From the NCBI RefSeq assembly GCF_034190915.1, contig NW_026947503.1, positions 19,438,532-19,502,531 of the forward strand: a DNA stretch of 64,000 bases. Direction: 5' to 3'. The position numbers were made by a program, and so were the translations under genes. Under the pieces are notes generated by a model. The model ran no database searches, was not told where the DNA came from, and saw only the letters and a program-made list of their open reading frames with translations. The DNA comes from Cavia porcellus. Taxonomy: Eukaryota > Chordata > Mammalia > Rodentia > Caviidae. Shown here piece by piece: positions 45,329-57,379 of this stretch; position 1 is the stretch's first letter, and each line of letters opens with the position of its first letter.

Positions 45329-48293
45329 ATCGTCTCCTTTCTCTCTTCTCTTCCTCATATACCTCTTCCTCCTCCTCTTCCTTCCCCTCTTCCTTATCCT
45401 CTCTAAACATCCAAACTGGCTGTGTGTGTGATTCTCTTCTCAATGTTCTTCCCCCACCTACTCCCAGACTGTTGTAGAGACCACCACTGAAATTCTCTCC
45501 CACAGTCAATTTGCTGATCATGTCCTTTTAGGTGCCTTCAAATTCTCCCTAGAGTTTTTTAACTCTTGATTATATGATATTCATTCCTTTCCTTCTTTTT
45601 CTTTTTTTCCCCTGCTAATAGAATCTGCTTGAATGCAGATGTCATGTCATTGTACAGTTTGAGGAAGTCTCCTGCCCCTTCCAGTCCTCTGAAGTAAGCC
45701 TTCTTTTTGGTATAAATCAATTGAGACAGTTCACTATACCATGTCAGTGAATGCTTAGGATTCAAAAGATGTCATAGCAAGAAAAGTTGATGGTGGGCCT
45801 CTGCTAATGAGAGACATACAGGAGGAAATCAGTCACTTTCCTTTCAGAGCTGTGTCATGTATATGGGTAACAACTTATTGCAATGCCATGTAGGAGCCAG
45901 CCATAGAGTAACAAGGAGGATGTCCAAGACCAAAGACGGGGAAATCTTGAGTCCTTGATGACATATGAATTAGCAACTCTGGATCTCCCCTACCTTGGAA
46001 TTTCTTATTATGTCAGATAAAAGCTTTTTCTTCTTATTGAAATAGGCCATTTCAGTTGTGATTTATCTTACTATAAGTAAAAGTTTCCTAACTTAATTTA
46101 GGAATTTCTCTATGTATCACTGTCCTCTAAGGCCTATTAGTCCACTGGTCCTCTATTCACTTTTTTCTAGGGTAGCTACATATTTTCTTTTATTTAGTCT
46201 TCATGGATCTGAAAATATTTCATTCTTTCACCTCTAATATTTTAGATTACAGTTTTGCTCTCTTTTCTCATCTAGCTTATTTTCCCTTGGACATTATGAC
46301 AATTGGCTGATATTCATCTTCATCTTTGTACACTTCTTTTGTCTTCCACCAGTGCATATTTGAGCCAAGGTGTGTTCCCTAGGGTGTGACTCTGTTTGTC
46401 ATAGATTCAGGCATTTGTGGCATGCTTCTCACCAAACTACAGTGCTTTGTGCCCTGATTGTCAAAGTCAAGTAAGCACATACCACAGACCTTCAGGAAAG
46501 AAGAAAGCATGTTATTCTTCCACATTTAAGCAGAGAAGGACCAAAAAGAGACATGTCACTCGTGGCATTGATAGGGATAAAAACTATGCCAACACATCCG
46601 TGTAATCAAACTGATTGTCCTAAAATTGTTGCTAACATTCCAGTTGTTAAACCACTCAGTAGTTACACTAAAACAAGACTGGATTACATTTTTATTTGCT
46701 CTTCATTGTTAAAATATAAAAGAAGGGTTTGCTAATCTTATTTAAATGAAAATATAATCCCTACCTTCATTACAATTCTGCTTGACAAGTTAATTTTAAT
46801 GTATTTCTCTGTGATTCATGTACTAGGACGCTTTATTACATGATTTAATAACAAAATTTCACCCAGTAATAAAGCATGTCTAAGCCAGATTTTCTTCATA
46901 TTTTATTCTGCATTATAATATAGGGAGTTTGCTAGTAGAGTCAAATACAGGAGTATAATTTCACATTTAGTTTCATAAGTAAATACAAACATGTCTTTCT
47001 TAAATATATGTCACATAATTACCATAAAATTGACTTCTCATCTAATGTTATTAAAGCCCTATGGTTACAAGGCAGCTAAGAAAAAAGCTTTAGAATATGC
47101 TGCCAGACTATGATGTGAATATGTTTATTAAACTGCTTGATTTTTCTTTGAGTTTCTAACTACACAAGATTAAGATAACCACATTCCTCGATTTTTAGCA
47201 CAAGCATTTTAGGACTATAAAGGTCATTCTCTCCTTCCTTATTGCCTTGGACTGATTCACTGTCCTTTTTGTCCACCTCCATAAATAACATTTTATGTGT
47301 GTCAATGTTAAATATTAATTTTATTACATATTTTTATTTTCATAAAGGTGCTTCTACTAAATGGCTTATTCTTCACCTACAATGATATTTTTCAACATTC
47401 AACCATGTTACTCTGGAAACTTGAATTGCTGTTTCCACCACATTTTTGTCTTATCTATTCCCCAGGGGCAGATGCCCAAATGGCCACCTGGTTTGCAGTG
47501 ATACAAACAGTGCTGTGGTGAACATCCTCATACACACCTGCTTCCATGGCTGTATGAGAATTTCTTTGTAAAGGAAATGATTGAACCACAGCATTCATGT
47601 ATGTCCCAAGCATTGCACATGCATTATTCTGCCTTACATTTCACATGACAGGCCCTATTTCTGCAGCTCTGCAGAGGAGGCAGTGTGGCCTAGGAGAGGT
47701 CAAACATTTGTAGGTGGAGGAGTCAGAATTTGAGCACAAGTTCATTTCTGCTCCTTCCACTTGCTTCCATGGTAGTCAAGAAGCTGTTATTAGAGATTGA
47801 TTTTATTTTATTACACTATCCTTAATCATCCCTATTTATAAAGATAGTGATTTTCCAGAAGCATTAAAAATTTTGTCCAAGATATAGAACATCAATAGGC
47901 TTAATGTAATAGTTACCAGTTAAGTGGTATAATTCTGTTTGCCCCACTTCACAGTTAGAGCCTAAAGCTCTTCAGGGATCCACGTCATAGTATAAAAAAA
48001 TGATTACTTTAGATTCAGGTTTTTCTAAATTGTTATTGGAAATACGTAATTAGAATTGATTCATGAGCTTCAGTATTTGACAGGTTTATTTGCAAAATAG
48101 TTTTAACTATCCTAAGTGAGGCACTGAAGATGACAACAGTCTCATTCTCCAGAATTTAACCTTCTGGGTATTAGTAGAATCCGGTCACAACATAATCCCA
48201 AGGTTAATCTTATACTGAATCAATTTAATGCAGTAACCTTCTTTAAAAATTCCATCTACATCAGGTAATTGTCCTCGCATGGACAAAGGATGA
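45326..48293. other. Intergenic DNA without recognised gene
   Basis: No serpin exon or other gene recognised. Possible decayed antisense L1/MIR traces occur at about 47480-47770 (GTGCTGTGGTGAACATCCTC, GAGGAGGCAGTGTGGCCTAG), identified only weakly. Confidence 0.4.
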
Positions 48294-48800
48294 GTGGATG
48301 AATGTCCACAGTTGGGTTCACTACATTATTTGTCTTCCTTACTGAATTTTACACTCTTTGGTGGCAGAGAAAATGTATCTGTGAAGTTACCGATGTTTTC
48401 CACATTTACACAAGAATCAACCCAAGTTGGGGAAATAAATAGTCCAAATATTTCACAACTGCCAGAAAAATTCCTATTGTTCAGTAAAGTTTCAGGGAAG
48501 AGTAGAGGATCCAGAAAAGACAGAAGTTCCAGTGTATACAGAATCTCATGGAAGCTGCCCAGATCTCTGAACAAGTTCCCACCTCGGTGGCGAGGGAGAG
48601 CTGGACAGGTACAAGAATTACAAGTGTTACAAATTGAATCCAAAGGAGAAACAAATGCAGAAAATATTTTCAAGTGGTCCTTCTGCCTAATTTTTAGGGA
48701 AATAAAAATCTCTGTCAAGCAACTGGACTGTGTTACTTACAGATTGCTATCAAAGGAGAAAAAAAAGAAAGATGCTCCAGTTTTAGCCGTCCTGAGATAA
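48294..48800 (+). other. Region open on both strands, no recognised product
   Basis: A 168-codon frame on the plus strand overlaps a 130-codon frame on the minus strand (48326-48718). I recognise no domain in either. The plus frame is Lys/Ser/Leu-rich with a final basic run. There is no clear splice or promoter context, apart from a donor-like CAG|GTACAAG at 48607-48610. It may be chance, an unrecognised repeat, or an exon of a non-coding transcript. Confidence 0.2.
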
Positions 48801-51639
48801 GACAAGGGATGTCTGGAAAAAGACAAAAGCTTGGGAAACATGAAGAGAGAAATGTTATTGGAAGGGAACAGTGACAGGAGAAGACTCCAAGGGGACAGAG
48901 GGTCTAAGTCAGTTGTAGAGGAGACACAGAATACTAAGACACCAGCTTCTCACAGTCTGGGATAGCTGGGAGAGCTCTAGAAATAGCAGAAGTTTCAGAA
49001 TGTTCACCTATCACACAAGTATAAATCATGACACTTTATATCCATGTACACAAAAATATATATAATCAAGAGGTTAATTTTATAATGTCAAGAAAAAAAT
49101 CCAAAACCAGTAAATAATTTCTAACACAAAGATACTAATGAGGCCAGTTCAACTGAATTAAGATCCTCTAAGAAGCCAAATGCTTCATCATACAGGGAAC
49201 ACAGCGTTGTGTGACTAGCTCTGTTTTGAATCAAGATTATCAGTGAATATGTAGAAAATAACAACAGCATTCCACTTTATATAAATCAGATCATTGAGAT
49301 CAAGCAGGCCCCCCATTTTAAAACACACATTATTAATGACATTCAGTGTGTTAATGGGTTCATCCAAGGGCCAGCAAAAGCCACGTTCATTAAATAGTAA
49401 AATTTTCTTTCCTTTAGTTCCTTACACATGCAGTCAAAAGCCATGCATTACTGGTGTTTGCTCCCTTTTGATAAGTTCAGATAATGTAAAGTACAGAAAT
49501 ATTTTTCTTTACCTTTGTGTTTTCTGATGGTGATGTGGACAGGCTGGCAGGTTAGACCGGAGCTGTGTCCCTCAAAGGAAATACAATCCTTCACTTTTTG
49601 CTCCTCCCTTTTCCATCTGTGTTCTTGGTGATTCAGCTCCTGACCTGCTAGGTATGAAGTCCTTCTGAAGGCTTTGAGAGACTTTCAGGATGGCCAGCAG
49701 TTTTTGGAGAAGCACCTAATTCTTAACCCCCTGCTCCTACTGAGGAAGCATGAGCAAGATTAGCCTTTAATTAAGAAAGACCAACTGTCTTTCTAGAGTA
49801 ACAGCAACATACCATGTTGACGCTACCATGTTCATAATTCCAGGGAAGGCTAATGACACAAACCTACTCAACAGGAAAGATTCCAGCTGTGACAAATGCT
49901 TCCTGGCCTGAGGCATATTTATCCAAGATATGTGGGCCCTTTGCTGCCTGGTTTTTATGTAGAGCTTCAGCAGTCTGCTGGCAGGTAAATCCTGTCTCAT
50001 AAAAAGAACACAAGAGTGCGCTCATGCAGCAGTAATCCTGTGGTTTCAGTTTAAAAGCTTGGTAGAAGCAACAGATTGCCGCGATGTACAGGGAGTGTTA
50101 TATCTGAGACATATAGTATTCAAAAGTGGGAAAGAAAAACTAGATTAGGAGACAGGATTAGATCCAGAGACAGAAGATATTTGGGGTGAATAATAGCATG
50201 AACCAATATTATTATTATTGGGTTTTGGGGGTACTGGAATTCCTTCTCGAGGTGACTTCTAGGTTCTGTCCTGAGTCAAGACAAGTGAAAATGGTACTAA
50301 TACTTTATGAAAGGTAGGAAAAGAAACAGTCAGTTTGGAACAGATAAAAGTAGGCAAGGCAAAGAAGAATACTGTACAGTGTGAGTGTGGGCCACCATGC
50401 AAGAGAGAACAGTGGCAATTGTTTTACAATTCCTGTAAAAATAATTATGCACAAACAACACAGAGAACTAAAAGGCCCTCCTAGCTCCCATTTGCCTTCT
50501 GCTCAGAGCAGGATTTTTCTAACAAGAGTCAAGTTCAGCTGGGGGCTCCACTGTTTGGAAGGCTTATATCTAATGTGATGACTGATCCTCTAATTCTTGA
50601 TTTTGTTTTCAAATCTTTGAAATTTCTGTAAGAAAAAATATGAATTTCTTAGCTTCCTTACTGCTTAAGTATAAGACTTATTAGAGAAAGTTTTATGTCC
50701 TTGCTTTTTCTGTTATTTTCCCTACTAGGAAAGAAGTTCATACTTCTCATTTTTCCTTGTAAGCAAGAGAATGCCCATTAACATAACTATCTTTGCATAG
50801 CTTTACCCTTTCATTCATTCCTTCTGTCTAGGGTTATGTCGTGAATGCCTAGAAATCAGTGTCAAACATAAGGCCTCACTTGAATGCAGCTTATTTGGGA
50901 AGTGACAGAAGGGAATCAACAGAAAAAGAAAAGCAAAACAGACGTGGAGGGAAAGTTACTACAACGCTTGTTATTAAGTTGACTTCAGGTACTTGATTGC
51001 TTGTACCTCTTGGAAGCCTGATAAAATATATCTCAGGGCCATCCACCAAGAGGAAAAAATAAGGGAAGAATCACCCTTTCTCCCCCTTTTGGTAAGGGAG
51101 CAATATTTTAGATGGAGCAATACTTGTTAGTAAAGTGAGAGGATATGGTAACAAGCACATTTTGCTGTTTCTACCTCTCGTGTGTTCCAAGAAGCTTGGA
51201 ATGTGATCTACACAATCGTCTCCATTTTTACAAGAGTTTCACCATTTAATAGCAAGGACATTTCCTTAAAAAAAATACTTTTTCAGTGAAACATTACAAC
51301 TCTATCCTATGAGCAAAGAAATTATTTTAAAAGAAATCATGTCATGTGCAAACCAAGGATTTTTGAAACAACAAACCTCCAGAGTACTTTCTTTTCTGTT
51401 CAGACTAACCTAGCACAAAATGTCTAGAGACATAAAATGCAAACCAAAAAACAGAAGTTAGTGAGGTATAGAACCAAGTAAAATACTCAATTAACAATAC
51501 TATTATTTTTCAGGAGGTAGGGAGACAGCTCATCAACTTCAATGAGGCTAAGTCATAGAGAGATAGTTTTTGAAGCCATGCCTGGATCTCATTTTACTCT
51601 ATACATGTGAAAAAAAAATCTCAGTAAGTCAAGAGGTAT
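48801..51639. other. Intergenic DNA upstream of SERPINB11
   Basis: No coding exon recognised. This is the interval in which a non-coding first exon of SERPINB11 could lie. Confidence 0.4.
49862..49961 (-). promoter_or_regulatory. Weak candidate SERPINB11 promoter/exon 1
   Basis: On the minus strand an ACATAAAAACC element (49960-49950) and GATAAATATGCC (49923-49912) are TATA-like. GCCTCAGGCC (49913-49904) matches the AP-2 consensus, which would suit an epithelial gene. GAGTAG|GTTTGT near 49863 is a possible donor. Clade B serpin genes begin with a short non-coding exon several kb upstream, so the location is plausible, but the evidence is motif-level only. Confidence 0.18.
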
Positions 51640-52167
51640 CTGCTACTCAAAACACAAACTAAGACAAGGTTGGCCATATTAAAATATCCTGTAAAAGTCA
51701 TCAATAGACATAATTAAGACACAATCCACAGACTGGCAAAAGATAGACACAATGCAAAATTTAAAATGAATTTATATACAGGCTATACCAAGAACTACAA
51801 TTTAAAAGTTAATGATGAAAATAAGCAAATATTTGCCCCATTACTCCTCTAAAGACCAGGTATGAATGACAAACAAGCATGTAACAACATGCCTGACACC
51901 ACTAGTCATTAGAACACTGTGATTTAAAAACACAAAGTCATACACTGTCACACCCATTAGAATAAGTCAAAGAGAAAAAAATGATTACACCAAATTGGCA
52001 AGGATATGGAATAACAAGAACTGTCCTACACTTCAAGAATCTTCAAAATCTGCTAGGTCCTTCAAACATTAAATATACATTTACCTTGCAATCTAGCAAC
52101 ACCCAAAATATTTACCCAAGACAAATAAAAATGTGTCCACTATAAGATGTTCATCAAAAGAGAAAAC

Positions 52168-54940
52168 TGGAGGAATAAAGATGGCAGATAGATAACAACT
52201 GGCTACAGAAGCTCTCTGAGATAGTCAACATAGAATTCAACAAAATACAGAGTGGGGAGCCCCAAACAGAGGGAGATGAATTCTCTCATCCCAAGAAGAA
52301 ATTAAGGAGACTTGCTGACCATCTGAAGTCCCGCCGTGACTTGCCGAGGTCTCACCATGACTTGCCGAGGTCCCGCTGTGACTTGCCAAGCCGTCTGAGG
52401 TACCTCTGCCTCGAATCACTGGAGGCACAGTTACATTGAGTTTGGGGGTTGGTGAAAGGAGAGCTGAGCTGGCAGGGTGCCTACATAGACCTGTGGCAAG
52501 TGACGGGAGTGGAATCTTTCCATAAATAGGGGGTCTCCAGTGGACAACATTCTGGAACTGGGCAGGACTGGCAAGTACAAGAGGCAGCAGTGACTTCAGT
52601 GAATCGTTCCCTTCCCAAATGGGATTGGTGGAGTCAGATAGACCTGGGTCACGTGACCCAGCTGAGACTCAATAGGTTATCCGAGGTCAAGTCCCTGCAG
52701 TGGTGGCACACACTAACCACACTGGCCCAGTGGGGCCTCGGAGGTTTGGCTGATCCAAAGGAGAGGCAGCACAAAGTAATACAACCCTGCAGGCCACAGC
52801 AGCTTGACTGATCTGGAGGGGAGGGGCCAGCATATGCTGTCCCTGTCTGCAACTCACTAGCACACTGCAGTGGGAAGGGTCATATATTGAGCTTGCTTCA
52901 GAAGAATTGCAACCAACAAAGAAAGAAACTGGGGCCTCCTGGAAGAAGCAAAAAAGGTGGAAGAGGAAGCAACAACAAAAAGTCCCCAGGCCTCAACCCT
53001 GAGAACATTGACCCAGAACAGTTAAATACAAAGGAGAATGAGAGCAGCAAACATGCAATATCAGACACAGCACCAATGGACATAAGGAGACATATTTGGG
53101 ACCTCATAGACAAGTTCAAAAGTGAAATATTTAGCCAAATAAAGCAAGATATAGGTAGATTAATAAAAGAGATACTAAGCACCCCTCAAGCAGACACAGA
53201 TGGAAGAAGGGAGGAACTCAAACGACGGAGAGAACCATTTGATGAAGAATATAAAAAAATAGAATACATGAAGCAGATTCAAGGATATCACCAGGAAATT
53301 AAAAACCCTATGGAAAGATGGCAAATCAGCTTGAAAGAAACTAAGAATAGATTATCCAAACTGGAGGACAATTTTGCAATGTGGGAGTATGAAAGAGAAA
53401 ACTTTTTAAAAATAACAAGGAAATAAGCAGTAACAATACAAAAGCTAGAAGATAACTTAAGAATCTATAACTTAAGAATAAATAATGTGAATGAAGAAGC
53501 AGGGATACAAATAAAGGAACTACAAAGGTTATTCACAGAAAATAATTAAGGAAAAATTCCCAAAATAGGAAAAGGAAATGATATTCTGATGTATGGGGCA
53601 TACAGAACTCCAGCCACCTACAACCAAAACAGAGCTACACCCAGGCATATAATAATCAAGATCCCAGAAATTCAATATAAGAATAGAATATTAAAAGTTG
53701 TTAGAGACAAGAAACAGATAACTTATAGAAGAAGCCCCATCAGAATAATGGCAGACTTCTCGAAACAAACCATCAAGTCAAGAAGACCCTGGAGCAAAAT
53801 ATTCCAAGCCCTGAAAGAAAATAACCTCCATTGCAGACTGCTAAACTGCTAAACTGTCTTTAGAAATTAATAGAGAAACAAGATACTTCCAAGACAAAGA
53901 GGAACTTGGGAAATTCGCAATCACCAATCCAACTCTACAGAGAACACTGCAGGGCATTCGAGAGAGAGAAAAGTACTAGGATTCCAGGAACACTGGCAGA
54001 GAGGCCTCAATGAATGGAGCAGAAAACAGAATGAAGAAGATAAGCAGACAACTAATGGCAAAAAAGAGCATAACAGAAATGAGGCAGAAAAGATTTTATT
54101 CAGAACTGATATGATTGATAGTATCAAGTCTGAGAGTATATCCAACTATACTGAAGATGGCAAGACTCTATGATACACATTCTGGTTTGATAACTGATGG
54201 TTTTTGAAGTTCTATACTATATACAAAGTTGTGTTTTTATTAACACTGTTATGTAGTGATATATTCAATTATACTATGATGATATAGCCAATTATATTGG
54301 AGATAACAAGAGACAACACAGAAACTATGGTAGAACTTTTTGTACCATGGTCTTATATGTTTATTTTGTTTCATGTGTTTATAGGAATATGTTTTGTTTT
54401 GCCTTGCTTTGTTTTGTTTCTCCCTGTAATATAGAAATGATAGAAATACGTGTTGAGACTCATGCATATGTAGAATCTACAGTTTATGAGAACTTATGAC
54501 ACATGATGAAATGAACAGATACTTTGAAGAAAAAGAGACACTAAAATACCCAGTGCTGATCCTGGAATGTCATACTGTGACACCCAGCAATAGTATTATT
54601 CTTTGTTCAGAGTGATATTAGCCTGCTTGGGTTTATTCAATCTCAATATAGTTGAAGATATGGATAACTGCATGTATGTTTAAGTGTATAGGAATGATAA
54701 CCATATTTCTAAGTTTTTGTTGGATAGTTGAACAGAACTGGTTGTAATCTCACTGTTTGAATCCCCACTTTATATGCTCCACTTTCATATCTTGAATAAC
54801 TATTTGTAAGAAGACAATCTGTAATCATCAACTAGTGATTTCTTATTGTTTATTTTTTTCTTTGAAATCATATATTATTTCTACCCATTTTCTGTGTTGT
54901 TTGGTCTTTCTTTAAATAAAATTTAAAAAGAAAAAATAAA
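52168..54940 (+). mobile_element. HAL1-like (ORF1-only) LINE
   Basis: A 5' UTR (52168-52886), starting TGGAGGAATAAAGATGGC, is followed by a single ORF1. The intact first part, 52887-53426, has a basic N-terminus, then coiled-coil residues including EYMKQIQGYHQEIKNPMERW. Decayed C-terminal parts run at 53589-53960. ORF1 is followed directly by a 3' UTR (about 54000-54930) with no ORF2 sequence, the definition of half-L1 elements. The 3' end is A-rich (AAATAAAATTTAAAAAG). The flanks AAAAGAGAAAAC (left) and AAGAGAGAAAAC (right) look like an imperfect target duplication. ORF1 is broken at 53426 and again near 53850, so it is inactive. Confidence 0.78.
52328..52390 (+). repeat. Three tandem 21-bp units in the HAL1-like 5' UTR
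   Basis: Units 52328-52348, 52349-52369 and 52370-52390 share the TGACTTGCCGAG core with few substitutions (third unit TGACTTGCCAAG). Direct and contiguous, with no spacers, so not CRISPR-like. Confidence 0.95.
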
Positions 54941-55350
54941 AAAAGAGAGAAAACCATGACAAAACTATATTACATTCACATGCTGGAATACTACCCAACA
55001 TTAAATATGAACAAAATGAACATGATGCACAAAAAAATGTAGATGAACTTCAAAAACAATGCACTGAATAAAGAAATTCTGGCACAAAAATGTACCAACA
55101 TTTTAGCAAAGCTAATGTACATTCTTAAGTATTTATTCTTTCAAGGAAGTATTGACTAACAAAGGGTAAAAGGAAAACTCTGGAACAACAGACATTTTCC
55201 TTTTCTTGGTAGAGGTCTGAAATACATGTGTTCATGCATTTAGTCAAAATTAACTGAACTAAATGAAATGCTGAAAATAAAAAAACTGACTGAGTTCACC
55301 GATTGAGCACTTCACTACATATAAATTATACATCAATAATAATGTTTTAA

Positions 55351-55808
55351 TTAAAGTTTTTAAGATAACTGTGGATTTACTCATATTCATTTTTAATAAA
55401 TAATACAGAGATCTTATGTACTTTCTTCAGTTCCTTTTTAAAATTGTTTTCTTTTATGAAAAGGTTAAACAAAACCTTATAACAAAGTAAGAGAACAACA
55501 GAAGTTAATATATTCTGCTTTTTATGTTCAAAATAGTTACTCAGAGTACAAGAAACTCTTTTTAAAAACAATGAAATAGATAATAACACACTAGTAAAAT
55601 CACTATGAAAATCAATGATACAATTCCTCAAAAAACTAAAAATAGAAATTCCACCTGACCCAACTATTCCCCTGTAGATTTCTTCCCCCAAAGAATTAAA
55701 ATCATTATATTATAGGGATACAAGCATACCGAGGTTTATAGCAGCACAATTTATGAAAGCTCTTTAGTCATTTCAAAGCTTCCTTCTACCCACACTAAAA
55801 CTTCCTTC
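55351..55808. other. AT-rich DNA between L1 elements
   Basis: About 55540-55780 resembles decayed L1 ORF2 3' sequence in plus orientation (CCCAACTATTCCCCTGTAG, ATAGCAGCACAATTTATGA). No gene. Confidence 0.5.
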
Positions 55809-55824
55809 AAATATTTCTACTAGG
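55809..55824 (+). repeat. Target-site duplication, left copy
   Basis: AAATATTTCTACTAGG, identical to 60712-60727, flanking L1 copy C. Confidence 0.95.
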
Positions 55825-55826
55825 TG

Positions 55827-56200
55827 GCTTCCTGCCATGCGCTGCCAGCTATAGGGATTTGGGCCTGCCTGCACCCTCAATTCTGGACACTGGGTGCCCT
55901 GGGGTCATCCCAAGTCCTGGGAGGGAGTTTAAGATCTTTACTCCTGCCACACTGTCACTGAATCAGCTCAACAGTGCTTGGGCTTACCTGCACAAACTTC
56001 CCAGCTTCCTGCCTTGTGCAGCCAGCTCTGGGGATTTGGGCCTGCCTGTGCCCTCAATTCTGGAGACTGGGCAGACTGGGGTGAGTGCCCCCACACCATC
56101 CTGAGCTGTGAGAGTGAGTTTAAGATCATGAATTCCATGGCTTCCTGCAACACTGAACCAGCTCAGTAGGGCTTGGGCCTGCCTGCCCCATCCCCAGGGA
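55827..56200 (+). repeat. L1 5' UTR monomers, 177-bp period
   Basis: The segment starting GCTTCCTGCC at 55827 recurs at 56004. Both copies contain GGGATTTGGGCCTGCCTG, CCTCAATTCTGGA, GAGTTTAAGATC and CAGCTCA...AGTGCTTGGGCT-type blocks in the same order. They are tandem promoter-like monomers, as known in rodent L1s. Confidence 0.88.
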
Positions 56201-56387
56201 CCCTCTCTCAATCCAGGGAACTGGGTGGCCAGACTCCCAGGAGCTGAGAGCATAGAAGAGAATTTCCAACAGGCTCAGAGGAAGCCTTGGAATAACAGTT
56301 GCAACACGGAAATCTAGGAAAATGACAAAATGAAAGACCAAAATACAGTCTCAACCTTCCAGCCCATCCCCAGAAACCTTAGGAGCT

Positions 56388-57360
56388 ATGTATATAGAAG
56401 AAAGCATATGCCATACACCTAAAATACCTGAAATAATAGCAACTGAAATTAAAAAGCAACTACAGGAAGCTTTAAAGGAATTCAAACTAGAAATAATCTC
56501 CCAGATAAAAGAAGAAATGATAAAAGAAATGAAAGAGATGCTGAACGTATCTAAAGAAGACACAGTTAAAAAACTGAAGGAACTAAACAAAAAGATAGAA
56601 TCCCTGGATGAACAATTTAAGAAACAAACCAAATACATGAAGCAGATAAAAAGAGATATGCAGGAAATCAAAAATTCCATTGAAAGTTGTCAAAACCACC
56701 TCAGTGAAAGAGAAGATAGAATTTCAGACTTTGAAGACAAGATTGCAGCTAGTGAACAGGAAAGGAAAGATCTTTTAAAAATAACAAGGAATCAGGAAAT
56801 AACAATTCAACAGCTGCAAGATGATGCAAAGAAAAACAACATGATTGATAGGGATAAATGAACAAGAAGGAGACAACATAAAGAAGATATTTAGAGGAGT
56901 AATAGCTGAAAATTTCCCAAACATGAGAATGGAAACTGACATGAGGATCAGTGAAGCAAATAGAACTCCTAGCCATAATCAAAATAAAACTACACCCAGA
57001 CCTATAATAATCACCATCCCAGAAATCCAACATAAGAATAGAATATTAAAAGCTATCAGAAAGAAAAGACAGATCACTTATAAAGGAAAACATGTCAGAT
57101 TCACAGCAGACTTCTCAGCACAAACAATAAAGTTAAGAATAGCATGGAGTGAAGCATTTCAGATCTTAAAGGAAAATGATTTCCAATCTAGACTGATGTA
57201 CCCTGCAAAACTGTCCTTCAAAATTGATGGAGAAATAAGATACTTCCATGACAAAGAACCGCTGGAGAACTTCATAATCATCACGGCAACCCTGCAAAGA
57301 ATACTGAAAGACAATTTAGACAGACTTAGGAAAAAGACACTAAGCAAGGCAGACAATTAA
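56388..57360 (+). pseudogene. L1 copy C ORF1 (RNA-binding protein), one main frameshift
   Basis: The first frame (56388-56861) begins MYIEESICHTPKIPEI and is a long coiled coil with heptad-rich Lys/Glu sequence (residues about 25-140). The second (56845-57360) holds the RRM and C-terminal domain (NIKKIFRGVI, TPSHNQNKTTPRPIIITIPE, KRQITYKGK, SRLMYPAKLSFKIDGE). A single shift near 56845-56861 separates them. An upstream ATG at 56330 lies in another frame, so the true N-terminus may also be shifted. In LINE biology ORF1p is the trimeric RNA chaperone of the L1 particle. Confidence 0.88.
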
Positions 57361-57379
57361 ACAGAACGGAAAGATAAAG

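Larger units (their letters stand above)
51640..55350 (+). mobile_element. Ancient L1M-like ORF2 3' end, split by a younger insertion
   Basis: The left part (51640-52167) carries ACCACTAGTCATTAGAACAC, ACACCCATTAGAATAAGTCA, ACACCAAATTGGCAAGGATA and ACCTTGCAATCTAGCAACAC. The right part (about 54940-55350) continues with CATGCTGGAATACTACCCAA, GAACATGATGCAC, GGCACAAAAATGTACCAAC and the end motif TATAAATTATACATCAATAA. The order is exactly that of the L1 ORF2 C-terminus and 3' UTR. The HAL1-like element separates the two halves. Confidence 0.75.

Noticed and set aside
45170..45477. Ser-Leu and Arg-Glu repeat proteins
   Set aside because: Products of the (CT)n microsatellite translated on either strand.
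52328..52390. Three regular direct repeats as a possible CRISPR-like array
   Set aside because: Units are contiguous without spacers, lie in a LINE 5' UTR, and the genome is mammalian.
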